64,000 bases of DNA from assembly GCA_040218875.1 (NCBI GenBank), contig JAVJQP010000100.1; one strand, 5' to 3'. Position numbers and translations under genes: made by a program. Shown here piece by piece: positions 33,511 through 44,171 of this stretch. Every line of letters starts with the position of its first letter. Within the stretch, counting starts at the first letter, position 1. The notes under the pieces were generated by a model that made no database searches, had not been told where the DNA came from, and saw only the letters and a list, made by a program, of their open reading frames with translations. Source of the stretch: Coleofasciculus sp937127375 (GTDB lineage Bacteria; Cyanobacteriota; Cyanobacteriia; Cyanobacteriales; Coleofasciculaceae).

Positions 33511-35661
33511 CTAAGTATCTTGCTTAAGTACGACTAAGGTAATATCGTCAAAAACTTTTTGTTTGCCAATAAATTGCCGCACATCATCAATAATCGTATC
33601 TTTCATGGCTGCGGCAGATTTATCCCAGTTTTGATGAATCACATCACACAATCGATCTAACCCATATTGTTCATTCTCCATATTTTCAGCTTCAGGAATG
33701 CCATCGGTATAGAGGACAATGCTGTCACCGGGTTGTAATTCAATTAACGCTTGATCAATAAAATCAGCAATGTCATCATCTAAGGCGATCGGAAATCCCA
33801 AATCCATGGTATCAATTCGTTCAATAATTCCCCCAGCACGCACCACAATAGATTCTTCATGTTGACCACTGATACTAACTTTGCCATCAGTATAATTAAG
33901 AATAGCTAAGGTCAAGTTGCGATCCGAATTCATCCGTTGCACATTTTTGTAAAGCGTGCGATTAAGGGTATCGAGAAACTTCACGGGATCACGTTCCCGA
34001 ATTTCGTCTAGGGTGCGAACAACGGTTTGGGTCATCATCATTAAAATACCACTTTCTAACCCATGTCCGGTTACATCGCCAATGCCAACGGTAACCACAT
34101 TATCCGTGCAGAGGATGTCATAGTAATCACCGCCAACTTCGTCAGCCGGTTCCATAAACCCAGCAATATCCAATCCTTCAATGGCTTCTAATTCATCCGG
34201 ATTAGGCAGGATCATATATTGCAGTTGACGAGCGACATCAAGTTCGGCACTCATCCGCAGGTTGTCGGCTTTGAGTTTTTCGTTGAGTTGACTAATTTCC
34301 CCATTCGCTTGGGCAAGTTCAGTGGTGCGTTCTTTCACTTTGTCTTCTAAGTTACGGGCATAATCTTCTAATTTTTGATAGGAAATCATTAGGTTTTGCC
34401 ACAAAACCTGACCGACGCTAAACGTAGCCGCAACAACTACAGCCAATAAAGGGGTAAAGATGGGAACTAACCAACCGTAGAGAAAGGCAAAATAGGAACT
34501 GGTAACAATAATGCCTACCGCGATTAATAACCCCAAAAGAGTTAGCCAGCGTCGGCGGATATAGAATGATCCAAGTGTGGCACTGTATCCTGACCAAACA
34601 ACAATCAGTAGCCAGTGTATGGGTTTTGTCGTTGCCCGCAACATGGGACGTCCTGATATAGCGGCGCTGAGAATCTGACTGGTGATATTCGCATGAATAA
34701 CCACACCGGGCATTAAGTCCGTAGGGACAGCTAGATTGCTATTATAAGGCGTGAGATAGTTATCATTAAGGCTGGGCGCTTTTGCACCAATAAAAACGAT
34801 GCGATCGCGGAAGAAGTTTTCGGGGATGCGGTTCTCCAAAACATCAGTCATGGAAATATTCGGAAAGCGATCCAATCCGCCGCGATAGTTCACCAGGATT
34901 TGATACCAACCCAAATCCGATTCTTTGTAGAATCCATCATTTTTACTGAGGGGGATAAATTTTGCCTGACCTAAACTGAAGATTTGTTTGTCAGGATTGA
35001 TAGGCTCCAATTCAATCCCTTGGTCGGCTAAATAATCTAACGCCAGTTTTACGCCAAAGCCCTGCATTAAACCACTCTCAGCTTCACCGAGGACAAGAGC
35101 GCGGCGATTTTTGCCATCGTTATCCAAGAACATATCGTTAGCCGCCACTTGACCTTGATCGGCTAACGTCGGTGGAGGATCGATGGTATTTCCAGCAATT
35201 TTGTTAATTCCAATTAGGTTTGGGGTAGTTTTAAACACCTCAACCCGTTCTTCATATCCCGGTTCTACAGGTAAATCTCGATAAATATCTAACCCGATCG
35301 TGTTAGGGTTTTGGGCATTAATAGTCCGGAGCAGCTGTGCCATGACTTTATCCGACATGGGCCACTGCACTACATAATCAATATCTTCTTCATCAATCGT
35401 GACGATAGCAATTCGCTCATCAACGGATTCTTGGGAACGCAGGAGAAAGAATTGATCTAAAATCAACCATTCTAAAATCCGAAAAATTCCCAGATAACTG
35501 CCAGCAATAATTAAACCTGCCACACAAGGCGTAATCAGCAAAACTCCTTGCCAGCGTTTAAATAATGCCTGTAGAGACGTGTCATGGCTCATCTTGAATC
35601 TTGATCCCTCACCTTGTTCAAGGGCATTATTTTTAGTGTTGGCTAATGAGTCATCACTCAT
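33511..35661 (-). CDS. CHASE2 sensor / PP2C (SpoIIE-type) serine phosphatase
   Basis: 716 residues. A membrane anchor (about 35-60) precedes an extracellular CHASE2 domain (about 70-325; AIVTIDEEDIDYVVQWPMSD, IGLDIYRDLPV, DRIVFIGAKAPSLND). Three membrane spans follow (about 345-415) and then a coiled coil (LEDKVKERTTELAQANGEISQLNEKLK). The C-terminal SpoIIE phosphatase domain (about 460-715) has the metal-binding motifs DEVGGDYYDI, GDVTGHGLESG and LYTDGIPEAEN. It should sense an outside signal and dephosphorylate a cytoplasmic target, classically an anti-sigma-factor antagonist. It ends a minus-strand series of surface-protein genes. Confidence 0.93.
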   Translation of the reverse strand: MSDDSLANTKNNALEQGEGSRFKMSHDTSLQALFKRWQGVLLITPCVAGLIIAGSYLGIFRILEWLILDQFFLLRSQESVDERIAIVTIDEEDIDYVVQWPMSDKVMAQLLRTINAQNPNTIGLDIYRDLPVEPGYEERVEVFKTTPNLIGINKIAGNTIDPPPTLADQGQVAANDMFLDNDGKNRRALVLGEAESGLMQGFGVKLALDYLADQGIELEPINPDKQIFSLGQAKFIPLSKNDGFYKESDLGWYQILVNYRGGLDRFPNISMTDVLENRIPENFFRDRIVFIGAKAPSLNDNYLTPYNSNLAVPTDLMPGVVIHANITSQILSAAISGRPMLRATTKPIHWLLIVVWSGYSATLGSFYIRRRWLTLLGLLIAVGIIVTSSYFAFLYGWLVPIFTPLLAVVVAATFSVGQVLWQNLMISYQKLEDYARNLEDKVKERTTELAQANGEISQLNEKLKADNLRMSAELDVARQLQYMILPNPDELEAIEGLDIAGFMEPADEVGGDYYDILCTDNVVTVGIGDVTGHGLESGILMMMTQTVVRTLDEIRERDPVKFLDTLNRTLYKNVQRMNSDRNLTLAILNYTDGKVSISGQHEESIVVRAGGIIERIDTMDLGFPIALDDDIADFIDQALIELQPGDSIVLYTDGIPEAENMENEQYGLDRLCDVIHQNWDKSAAAMKDTIIDDVRQFIGKQKVFDDITLVVLKQDT

Positions 35662-35764
35662 GGCATATCCGTCTCAACTGTTATCCTGTTTTTTTAACCT
35701 TTCCAATACCGCTCCCTCTGCTCCCAGACGCGCCATGGCGCGTCTCTACATGGCTCTGTGTGTT

Positions 35765-37375
35765 CTACTCCAAGACAAAAGGTTGAGACGCGATCGCTTC
35801 TAGGTCAACTTGCTCTAATAAATCATGCCATTCGGTACTATAGGTTTCATTCATCGGTTCAGATTGTTGAGCCTCAACTAAAACCTGCAACGTATCATAC
35901 CAGATCCCTGCCTCGGCATACTTAGTCGCTAGCTTCACAGGAGATCCCACAAACTCTTGCTCATTGACCGTATTTTCAACCCGCTTCACCCATCCTGTCA
36001 CAGCATAATTATCAGGTCGCAAAATTCCACCGGGTTCAATGGGAGCAAAATACCACAAATAATTCTTATCGATTTCCAATCCCGGTGTATCTGGAGGTAG
36101 GGTAATTGCCATGACTCCACCTTGGGGAGAGACATTTAGGGTGGTATGGTAATGAGAATTCCCCGCTTCATCTTGAATACTAAAAAAGACCTCCCGTGCG
36201 CCAATTGGAGGCAAATAAACATAGATTGTGGGACGAGGTGAAACGGTGCGTCCGTGTTTCGTCGGCGGAACTAATGCTGTCAGTACAGGAATGTCATTAA
36301 CTGGTGTTGCTTCTGGTGCTAAGACACCTAACACTTCGGGAACTGAATCTTGATTGGGGAGCAATAGTTCAACATCACCTCGGATACCCCCGTCAGCACT
36401 GGTATAGGGGTTTTGTGCGTCAGAGGGTAAGGTTAGTTCTACCTCACCTCGGGTTCCCCCTGCTACGCCACTACGAGGTGCCGCACCGCCCGGTAAGGTC
36501 AGTTGTACATCCCCTCTAGTTCCCCCTGCTACACCACTACGAGGTGCGGAACCACCGGGTAAGCTAAATTCCACATCCCCTCTAGTTCCCCCAGCCACAC
36601 CACTGCGAGGTGCGGAACCACCGGGTAAGCTAAATTCCACATCCCCTCTAGTTCCCCCAGCCACACCACTGCGAGGTGCGGAACCGCCAGGTAAGCTAAA
36701 TTCCACATCTCCTCTAGTTCCCCCAGCCACACCACTGCGAGGTGCAGAACCACCAGGTAAGCTAAATTCCACATCTCCTCTAGTTCCCCCAGCCACACCA
36801 CTGCGAGGTGCAGAACCACCAGGTAACGCAAACTGCACATCTCCCCTAGTTCCACCTGCTACACCACTACGAGGTGCGGAACCACCAGGTAAGCTAAATT
36901 CCACATCTCCTCTAGTTCCCCCAGCTACGCCACTACGGGGTGCGGAACCACCAGGTAACGCAAACTGCACATCTCCCCTAGTTCCACCTGCTACACCACT
37001 ACGAGGTGCGGAACCACCAGGTAACGCAAACTGCACATCTCCCCTAGTTCCACCTGCTACACCACTACGAGGTGCGGAACCACCAGGTAACGCAAACTGC
37101 ACATCTCCTCTGACGCCTCCGCCTACACCGCTACGAGGCGCAGCATCTTGGGGAAGACCAAACTGCACCTGACCTCGCACACCCCCACCAACAGGGCTTT
37201 TCGGAACATTATCGTCGGGAAGACTGAAGTCTACACTGATCAGGTTATTGTTGATGGGATGTTCCGACTCTAAGGGGACAAAACGTGCTAAAGCAGCATT
37301 GGCTGTTAATAAGAAAATTGTCCCGGTTACTGTAGCGGATAAGAGAGTTTGGCAGATTGCTGGAGTCATGGTCAA
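35765..37375 (-). CDS. DUF928 secreted protein with a long perfect 22-residue repeat tract
   Basis: 536 residues. A signal peptide (about 1-31, ending ANAALA) leads into 12-13 tandem copies of a 22-residue unit, LPGGSAPRSGVAGGTRGDVQFA, with VEFS and VQLT variants; nine copies are almost identical. The C-terminal DUF928 domain (about 350-480) shows RTVSPRPTIYVYLPP, VFFSIQDEAG and KNYLWYFAPI. Such proteins are exported and regularly lie beside CHAT and two-partner-secretion genes in cyanobacteria. The usual DUF928 protein lacks this expansion. Its stop-proximal part ends 103 bp before the CHASE2 gene, and it starts 21 bp after the CHAT gene, suggesting one operon. Confidence 0.85.
   Translation of the reverse strand: MTMTPAICQTLLSATVTGTIFLLTANAALARFVPLESEHPINNNLISVDFSLPDDNVPKSPVGGGVRGQVQFGLPQDAAPRSGVGGGVRGDVQFALPGGSAPRSGVAGGTRGDVQFALPGGSAPRSGVAGGTRGDVQFALPGGSAPRSGVAGGTRGDVEFSLPGGSAPRSGVAGGTRGDVQFALPGGSAPRSGVAGGTRGDVEFSLPGGSAPRSGVAGGTRGDVEFSLPGGSAPRSGVAGGTRGDVEFSLPGGSAPRSGVAGGTRGDVEFSLPGGSAPRSGVAGGTRGDVQLTLPGGAAPRSGVAGGTRGEVELTLPSDAQNPYTSADGGIRGDVELLLPNQDSVPEVLGVLAPEATPVNDIPVLTALVPPTKHGRTVSPRPTIYVYLPPIGAREVFFSIQDEAGNSHYHTTLNVSPQGGVMAITLPPDTPGLEIDKNYLWYFAPIEPGGILRPDNYAVTGWVKRVENTVNEQEFVGSPVKLATKYAEAGIWYDTLQVLVEAQQSEPMNETYSTEWHDLLEQVDLEAIASQPFVLE
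36420..37220. repeat. 66-bp tandem coding repeats in the DUF928 gene
   Basis: About 12 in-frame units of 66 bp. Neighbouring copies differ at only a few bases and alternate between two sequence types (encoding VQFA or VEFS), a sign of recent duplication and conversion. Because 66 is a multiple of 3, changes in copy number keep the frame. Confidence 0.92.
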
Positions 37376-37396
37376 CTTTCCTTGAATGCTTGTAGC

Positions 37397-40063
37397 CTAT
37401 AGCCAATTACCGATCAGAACAAACGATGCCCAAAAATAGGGATGTTGGTATAAGGGTTCTTCGAGAAGACTAAGCTGTGCTTGTCGCAACGCTTCAGCTT
37501 TGCTCACCTTCAGTTCCGTTAGTTGGTGATAAAATTCCCGCATCATAATCGAGGTGGATTCATCACTCACTGACCAGAGACTGGCGATTGTACTTTTGGC
37601 ACCCGATCGCAGGGCAAATCCTGCTAAACCTAATGTAGCTCGATTATCTCCGGCTGCGGTTTGACAGGCACTCATGACCAGTAGTTCAATCGGTTGTAGT
37701 AGCCCCAGCCGCCGTTTTTGAAAGATTAGATCGAAGTCCTCAATGGAAATGCGATCGCTCCAGGTGAGTAGAAAGGTTTCCTCAGGATTGGAACTGAATT
37801 GACCGTGAGTCGCCAGGTGAACGATGGGGAAGGATTGGTTGTTAATCAGTTCTTTAAATGTGCCGAAGGTAAAGGTTTCATTAAATAGCACTTTAGAGTT
37901 GACTTGTTGCGACACTTGTGCTATCTCTTCATCAACGCCTGGTAAAGGACTGAACCCTTGACGCGCTTCGGTTAACCCAGCCGCTAATAAACTCAGTTTT
38001 TCTTGGGAGAGTCCTTGGGGAAACAGTTGTAATCCGGGACTAAAGACAATCCGATATTTTTCCAGGATATACTTTTCTCCATCATAGAGTGCTGCCATGG
38101 GTAAGTTGCGGAGAAAGCCATCGGGGACAAATACTAGCGTCTTGATATCCTGGCTAGCCATCGCTGCTTCAGCCGGTTTGATTAACCAATTGTAGACCTC
38201 CTGGGAGAGTTGTAACCGTTCGTTTCTAGGATAGCCAGGAGACAGGGCGGAATACAGTTGTGTCAGCGTGGATTCAACCTCAGCTTGGGTGAGTTGAGTG
38301 GCGTAGTGGGTAAGGGGTTGATTGGGAACCGAGAGGATCACTTCCAAGCGATCGGGTAATATAATTGGATAAATCACCGATGCTTGGGTATCAATTTCTT
38401 CTAAGGCAACCGGATGCGTATCTAAACAGGCATCTTGGAAAAAGTTATCCAGTTCGGCTAATTGCAACGCTTCCATCACATCACGGGCTTGTTGCAAGTT
38501 GGCTTGATTATCCCCTTCTTTTAACAGTAAGCTAACAAGCTGACGATAGAGGGGTTCAATCCCTTCTTTAAAGTCGAACTGAACATCAGAACTAATTGCA
38601 ATTAAATCACTGCGTAGGGATTGGATATTATCAAAGGCAATTTTATAAGCCGCGAGGGCTTCGCTGGTTTTGCCTTGTTTTTGCAGTATTTCACCCAATT
38701 GTGCGCCCGCCCGTGCTGTGATATCGTCGGCGTTAATTTCTTGAGCGAGTTTTAGTGACTGTTGGGATAGGGTTTGACTCTCGTCTAATGTCCCATTCGC
38801 CTGATACAGTTTACCTAATTGATACAGGGCATACGCTTCGGCTCTGGGATCGTTAATTTTTCGGGCTTGGTTAACCGCTTTCGCTAAGAGTTTTGACGTA
38901 TCCACCGCTAAGGAGTTTGCCATCCCCCCTTGGTCGTATTTCATCAAACTATCTGCCAGATTGATTTGGGCATAAATCGCCGGACGCGAGGCAGACAGTT
39001 GGTTAACTTTGGTAGTAACAATTGGGATGAGTTCTTGGGCGACATCCCAGCGTTGTAACTCGATTAACATCCGCAATTGATTCAGTTGCGCTTCTAGTTG
39101 AGTTAAGGGATCAGGTGTTAATTCGGCGGCTTGTTGATAGTACGTCCAAGCGACGGCATATTCTTGTAAATCTCGCGCGACATTACCAATGCTAAACAGT
39201 GCCTCACTGGTATCCTGGGGTGAATTTAACTGTTGACTAATTTGCCAACTGGTTTCTAACGCAGCTTTCGACTGGCGCAGTTGACCCAGGGTTTGTAATG
39301 CCACACCTAAACTTCTCAATCCCTTGGCTTTCAGCAGACTATTGGGTTCATTTTGTAATTCACTTACCAATTGTTCCAAGAGAGACTTTGCCCGTCGATA
39401 TTTACCCAAGGCTTGCAACGCTTGTGCCTGGTTTATTTTGCTGATTAATTGTCCGGTTGTATCGTCTGCCTGTTCATAAATAGAGGCGGATTTTTTCCAG
39501 GTATCTAAGGCGGTTTGGCTTTGTCCTTGTAGCAGGTGAATCGTGCCTTGAGTATTCAATGCTTGGGCAAGGAGTAAGCGGGTATTGTTATCAGTATCCG
39601 GTTGATATTTTAACAGATTTAAACTTTGTGCGATCGCATCTTGTGCTAAATCCGTATTTCCTAACTCCTTATACGCCAACGCTAAGTAATTCAGCGATTG
39701 GGCTTGCTTGAGGATGAACCCTTCGGCGGCATAAGTTTCTGCTGCGTCTTGCCAGACTTTTGCCGCTTGGTCAAATTGTCCAGCTTGATAATAACGTTTC
39801 CCCTGTTCAACTAAATCTGAGGGTTCAACCGTTTGGCTGTAGAGAGGTTCTATGGGGGGTCCTAATGTTTCCACCCGGTTCTTGACAATTTCCTCCGTCT
39901 GATTCCCCATATCCAACGGAGGATAAGCCGCCGTTGCTGGCAGCTTGGGTGATTGTAAGGATAAGGTCAGAAAAAAAGTACCCAGAATTAAAGCAATAAA
40001 AGAACGGGGGCGCTTCAGCCAACCCTTAAGTATTTTGTTTATTTGAGAATAAGTTCTACTCAT
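37397..40063 (-). CDS. TPR-repeat CHAT domain protein (caspase-like)
   Basis: 888 residues. A signal or anchor segment (about 20-40, SFIALILGTFFLTLSL) precedes at least eight TPR motifs (about 90-480; QAQSLNYLALAYKELGNTDLAQDAIAQ and similar). The C-terminal CHAT domain (about 590-885) keeps both catalytic residues: histidine in HLATHGQF and cysteine in MSACQTA. CHAT proteases cleave partner proteins, and this arrangement beside haemagglutinin and DUF928 genes is common in cyanobacteria. The target is unknown. It lies between the exoprotein gene and the DUF928 gene on the same strand. Confidence 0.92.
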   Translation of the reverse strand: MSRTYSQINKILKGWLKRPRSFIALILGTFFLTLSLQSPKLPATAAYPPLDMGNQTEEIVKNRVETLGPPIEPLYSQTVEPSDLVEQGKRYYQAGQFDQAAKVWQDAAETYAAEGFILKQAQSLNYLALAYKELGNTDLAQDAIAQSLNLLKYQPDTDNNTRLLLAQALNTQGTIHLLQGQSQTALDTWKKSASIYEQADDTTGQLISKINQAQALQALGKYRRAKSLLEQLVSELQNEPNSLLKAKGLRSLGVALQTLGQLRQSKAALETSWQISQQLNSPQDTSEALFSIGNVARDLQEYAVAWTYYQQAAELTPDPLTQLEAQLNQLRMLIELQRWDVAQELIPIVTTKVNQLSASRPAIYAQINLADSLMKYDQGGMANSLAVDTSKLLAKAVNQARKINDPRAEAYALYQLGKLYQANGTLDESQTLSQQSLKLAQEINADDITARAGAQLGEILQKQGKTSEALAAYKIAFDNIQSLRSDLIAISSDVQFDFKEGIEPLYRQLVSLLLKEGDNQANLQQARDVMEALQLAELDNFFQDACLDTHPVALEEIDTQASVIYPIILPDRLEVILSVPNQPLTHYATQLTQAEVESTLTQLYSALSPGYPRNERLQLSQEVYNWLIKPAEAAMASQDIKTLVFVPDGFLRNLPMAALYDGEKYILEKYRIVFSPGLQLFPQGLSQEKLSLLAAGLTEARQGFSPLPGVDEEIAQVSQQVNSKVLFNETFTFGTFKELINNQSFPIVHLATHGQFSSNPEETFLLTWSDRISIEDFDLIFQKRRLGLLQPIELLVMSACQTAAGDNRATLGLAGFALRSGAKSTIASLWSVSDESTSIMMREFYHQLTELKVSKAEALRQAQLSLLEEPLYQHPYFWASFVLIGNWL

Positions 40064-40361
40064 GGTAATTCATTTATGCATCTCTTAAATAATTCGTAGG
40101 GGCGCACCGACGTGCGCCCTATTCACTGACATATACCCTGATATCTGATATTGCTCAAAAATGAAATTCCTCTACATCCCCTTAAAAAGAAAGACTTTGA
40201 AAAAATTTTTGTTTCTTGTTCCCCCCTTTTGAAGGGGGGTTAGGGGGGATCTCTTACCCACCTAAAGCTTCTGATGCCAAATCCGCGTCACCCCCTTTAT
40301 ACCTTGAGTCCTGTTGCTTTTTTCCGCTGATAAGGGTACACGCAGGTAATCAGGGCGCACA
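40064..40361. other. Spacer between the haemagglutinin and CHAT genes; short repeats only
   Basis: Contains gtaggggcgcaccgacgtgcgcccta (inverted repeat, near 40095) and a cccccttttgaaggggggttagggggg motif near 40225. No gene is seen. Confidence 0.6.
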
Positions 40362-43300
40362 TCAGTTCGCCCCTACGCAATTGGCGTATTGATTCGGTAA
40401 TGTCTCCTGAGGCATCGCTGCCACTAATTCAATCTCTCCTTGTTCATTTTTCACCCAACCCGTCGCTTCCACAAGATACCGCCTTTCGCGAGTCGATTCT
40501 CCCGGATTGGGAACAGACTCTTGGGCTTGAGGCTGATTTTCCGATGCAGTTGCGGCAAAATCGCGCACATCCGATAACAAGGTTTGACCGCGAATCGGTG
40601 CCGTTGGATCACTAGGTACTCCTCCTCGCCCAGTAATCGTAAACACATTCCCCTCCGCCGCCGCACAAGTTTTCACCACTTGGTTACTGGTATCGGCAAG
40701 TTGATCCGGTAATTTGATTAACCCCGATTCAGGATCAATCTCTGGACTACTGAGCGAGAATATACCATCAACACCTAAATCAGAAGTCACAGTAATGTCA
40801 TTAGTCATTACCTCCCGTGGGTTGGTTAAGTCCCGAAGCTCAATAAAAAATAGCTCATTTGTTGAAATACCAATATTACCTCCGTCACCCTCGAAGGCAT
40901 TAGCGGTAATATCACTATTTTGTCCAGGAATAGCCACAACAAATGGGGTAGCGATTTGAATATTTCCCCCATTCCCAAACCCACTATCTTTCCCGGCTGT
41001 CGCTGAAATTAAACTTCCTCCGCGCAAGATTACTATATTGTCTAAGGATAGAGCAATATTCCCCCCATTATCACTGGCGGATTCTGCTGAAATCCGACCA
41101 TTATCTAGAATCAATTGACCGCCTTGAAGCTGAATACTCCCCCCTGTTCCTGTGCCTTCACTATCTACGGAAATTGCTCCACCCTCGCGAATTTGAACCA
41201 ATTGTGGATCAATAAAGATACTGCCACTATTTCCCGTAGATTCTGAAGTTGTACTGGAAAAGATACCTGTCTGTTCACCCATAATAGTAATCACGTTATC
41301 CACATTGATAATCGTGTTTCCGGCATCACCAGTTCCGGCTGTATCCGTGCTGATTTGCGCTCCATCTTTCAAGATGAGAGCGTTTCCAGTAATCTCAATT
41401 AAACCACCATCTCCTGATGACCCTTCGGCAGCATTAGAAAACAATCCGGTATCCTCACCAAAAAGGCGAATTGAATTAGCATTGATGAAGATTTTGCCCG
41501 CATCTTCACTACTTTCAGTCACCGCTTCTAACTGGGCGCCGTTCGTGACAGATAGCGATGCGGCATTAATCGTTAATGTGCCGCCACCTCCAGTTGCTCC
41601 TGCCAAGGTTCCGACAAACACACCACTCGGGTCAAAGTCTCCACCTTTATTGCCATCAAATATAGCCGCCCCAGTGACATCAATATTAATATTTCCGGCA
41701 CTACTCCCAGTTTCTGCATCTGATTGACCACTGGTACTGGCACTAATAAATCCACCATCGGTTACCGAAAGCCGATTCGTATTAATCGTAATATCGTTCC
41801 CTTGCCCCTTCGATGTTGGTTCAACCTCACTCAGAATAGCACTAGGAATTGGGAAGTTTGAACCGAGTACAGCTCCCTTAATTTCAATTTCATCAGCATT
41901 AACATCAATTAGACCTGCATTTCCTGATGCTACAGTCGTCGTTCTAATTTGTCCCCCATCTTCCAGCACAAGTTTACCCGTTTCGACTGAAACCCTCCCA
42001 GCATTGCCATTCCCTCGACGAATGCCCATCGGAAATAAGGCATCAGGCAAGGCAGGAAAATCGGATGCATCAGCAAAGAACGGACCGTTAGGAATATTCA
42101 AAAAAGGCAGTACCGCACTCACAATCCCACTAGGGTTATCTCCTGATGTTCCAATTAATTTAATTGATTCAGTGGCAATAACACTAACATTTCCAGCGTT
42201 TCCTACACCTGCTGTTGAAGAAAAAATCTGGCTGCCATCCGTAGCCATCAGTGTGTTTGTGGTTACTGCCACATTTCCAGCATTCCCCCCCCTGACAAAA
42301 GAGGTTTCACTGGAAATTGTACTACTATTTTCTAGGACTATGGAATCAGCATCGACGCTGACAGCACCAGCGTTTCCTGTACCTGATGTTGCTGTGTTGA
42401 TTCTACTCCCTTGGCGCAGGCTCAATAAACTGGCGGAAATATTGATAGAACCACCTTGTTCGCTACCGAGGTAAAGGGTTTCAATTTCATTTTTATTCGT
42501 TAATTGAATGGTAGGAGCTGTGAGACTAATATCACCACCAAACCCATTAGTTGGAGTAAAACTCACGCTTTCAATCTTACTTGAGTCATTAAAAAGAATT
42601 GACGTACCACTATTCATTGTTACATTACCGCCAACTAATCCCACGGATAGAATCTCACCGTTAGCCGCAATAGAAAGATCTCCACGAGCATCAATTGCAA
42701 TGTCTCCCCCTAACTCAAACCTTGGCAATGGTGGTTCTAATTTATCGGCGGCTGTAATAATACTTTCAACCTGAATACTACCATTGGGTAGCGCTAAATT
42801 CGGTCGATATTGATTCGTCAGTAGGACTAAACCATCAGATTGGGCAATTTCAACCTTACCTACTTTAATATTAGAACCACTAAGGGAAGCCGTTTCAAAT
42901 GTAACCGAACCTGTGAGAATATCCGTTGGTGTTGGAATACCTGGAACTCTGGTGAAAGGCGATTGAGTCCAGTCAATTCCGGCTCTGACATCTAATGTTG
43001 CTTGACTATCTCCATTGACACTAACCGAGGTGCCATCAGATAACGTAACATTACTCAGGGCGCTGTAGGGTGTATTTGTTCCTGGAATTAAGGTGTCATT
43101 GTTACTGTTAATCGTGCTAGCCGTTGGACCCGTATTATTAATGGTGACTGTGCCTAACTCAACACTTCCCCCTGCCAAAATATGTAGCGACGCCCCCTCA
43201 TAATTACCGAGTTTCACATCACCTGCAGCCAGGACAATGGGATCATCAGCAGCAAAACTATTCCCTGGAGTACCGTCGAGTTGTTCCACAGAAAATTGAC

Positions 43301-44171
43301 CATTAGTGGCATAATGACCATCAAGTTGGATGGCATTAGTTGAACGCAGAGTCATGTTTCCATGTGAACTCAAGCCACTATTTGCATGGTTTAAGATAGA
43401 CAGGGTTAACCCTTCATTTCCTTGGGCGACAAATTCACCCCCAGCCATGGCGATAAAGGGATTAGTCGCAGTATCTTGTATCGTTAACAGTTCTGAGGCT
43501 TTGAGTTTCAGATTGCTTCCCGCTGTTAATTGACCCCCTTCTAGGTCAATATTTTGACCGATGAATGATAAATCTTGTCCGGCTGATAAGTTTCCTGTAC
43601 TGGTAATTTCTCCAGTCGGAGGTAACCATTGAGAAATACCTAAAGGAGTCGTAACAGTGAGCAAAGGGGGCGAATCAGGATTCGTAGCGCTGAATGTATA
43701 ACCATTGTCGAAGACTACACCACCCGATGTGCTAGCAGCAAAAGAGCCATTAACGTCCAGACGAGCATTCGGACCAAAGATAATCCCATTGGGATTGAGT
43801 AAATACAGATTGGCGTCACCCAAAACGCCTAACGTCCCAAAAATATCCGAGTGATTGTTTCCGGTGACTCGACTGAAAATATTAGCAATATCATTAGGAT
43901 TGGCAAAGTAAACCTGTTGACCTTCAGTCACACTAAACTGCTCAAAACTATGAAATAGGGTTGAGCCTCGACTTGCGCCACCCTTGATTAGGTCAATGAT
44001 CTGATTATTAATCTCAACATTGGGCGTGATAACAGAGTTCTCTGAACCCAATGTATTATCTGGCACAATTGATTGTGAAAAACTAGGCAGGGAATAACCA
44101 AGACTATAACTAAATGTGCCGCTGATTAGGGCAAGTTTACAAATACTGAACCAATCACGCTTGTGAAGCAT
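40362..44171 (-). CDS. Filamentous haemagglutinin-type exoprotein (two-partner secretion)
   Basis: 1269 residues. A signal peptide (to about 33, ...YSLPSFSQS) leads into the TPS/haemagglutinin activity domain (about 35-165), with IDLIKGGASRGSTLFHSFEQFSV, VYFANPNDIANIFSRVTG, SDIFGTLGVLGDANLYLLNPNGIIFGPNARLDV. The rest is a long right-handed beta-helix made of G-N-A-G-(N/D) repeats (NAGNVSVIA, DAGKIFINANSIRLFG). The C-terminal part (TCAAAEGNVFTITGRGG) is typical of cyanobacterial members. It should be exported through an outer-membrane ShlB/FhaC-type channel, which is not encoded here. Probably involved in adhesion or surface contact. Confidence 0.92.
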   Translation of the reverse strand: MLHKRDWFSICKLALISGTFSYSLGYSLPSFSQSIVPDNTLGSENSVITPNVEINNQIIDLIKGGASRGSTLFHSFEQFSVTEGQQVYFANPNDIANIFSRVTGNNHSDIFGTLGVLGDANLYLLNPNGIIFGPNARLDVNGSFAASTSGGVVFDNGYTFSATNPDSPPLLTVTTPLGISQWLPPTGEITSTGNLSAGQDLSFIGQNIDLEGGQLTAGSNLKLKASELLTIQDTATNPFIAMAGGEFVAQGNEGLTLSILNHANSGLSSHGNMTLRSTNAIQLDGHYATNGQFSVEQLDGTPGNSFAADDPIVLAAGDVKLGNYEGASLHILAGGSVELGTVTINNTGPTASTINSNNDTLIPGTNTPYSALSNVTLSDGTSVSVNGDSQATLDVRAGIDWTQSPFTRVPGIPTPTDILTGSVTFETASLSGSNIKVGKVEIAQSDGLVLLTNQYRPNLALPNGSIQVESIITAADKLEPPLPRFELGGDIAIDARGDLSIAANGEILSVGLVGGNVTMNSGTSILFNDSSKIESVSFTPTNGFGGDISLTAPTIQLTNKNEIETLYLGSEQGGSINISASLLSLRQGSRINTATSGTGNAGAVSVDADSIVLENSSTISSETSFVRGGNAGNVAVTTNTLMATDGSQIFSSTAGVGNAGNVSVIATESIKLIGTSGDNPSGIVSAVLPFLNIPNGPFFADASDFPALPDALFPMGIRRGNGNAGRVSVETGKLVLEDGGQIRTTTVASGNAGLIDVNADEIEIKGAVLGSNFPIPSAILSEVEPTSKGQGNDITINTNRLSVTDGGFISASTSGQSDAETGSSAGNINIDVTGAAIFDGNKGGDFDPSGVFVGTLAGATGGGGTLTINAASLSVTNGAQLEAVTESSEDAGKIFINANSIRLFGEDTGLFSNAAEGSSGDGGLIEITGNALILKDGAQISTDTAGTGDAGNTIINVDNVITIMGEQTGIFSSTTSESTGNSGSIFIDPQLVQIREGGAISVDSEGTGTGGSIQLQGGQLILDNGRISAESASDNGGNIALSLDNIVILRGGSLISATAGKDSGFGNGGNIQIATPFVVAIPGQNSDITANAFEGDGGNIGISTNELFFIELRDLTNPREVMTNDITVTSDLGVDGIFSLSSPEIDPESGLIKLPDQLADTSNQVVKTCAAAEGNVFTITGRGGVPSDPTAPIRGQTLLSDVRDFAATASENQPQAQESVPNPGESTRERRYLVEATGWVKNEQGEIELVAAMPQETLPNQYANCVGAN

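Noticed and set aside
36529..36855. 108-residue minus-strand repeat frame
   Set aside because: Alternative frame of the 66-bp coding repeats in the DUF928 gene.
36420..37220. Possible CRISPR-like array
   Set aside because: The 66-bp units are contiguous and in frame in an exported protein; there are no variable spacers.
41305..42474. Several plus-strand frames of 140-156 residues
   Set aside because: Antisense of the repetitive haemagglutinin beta-helix; their composition mirrors the repeats.
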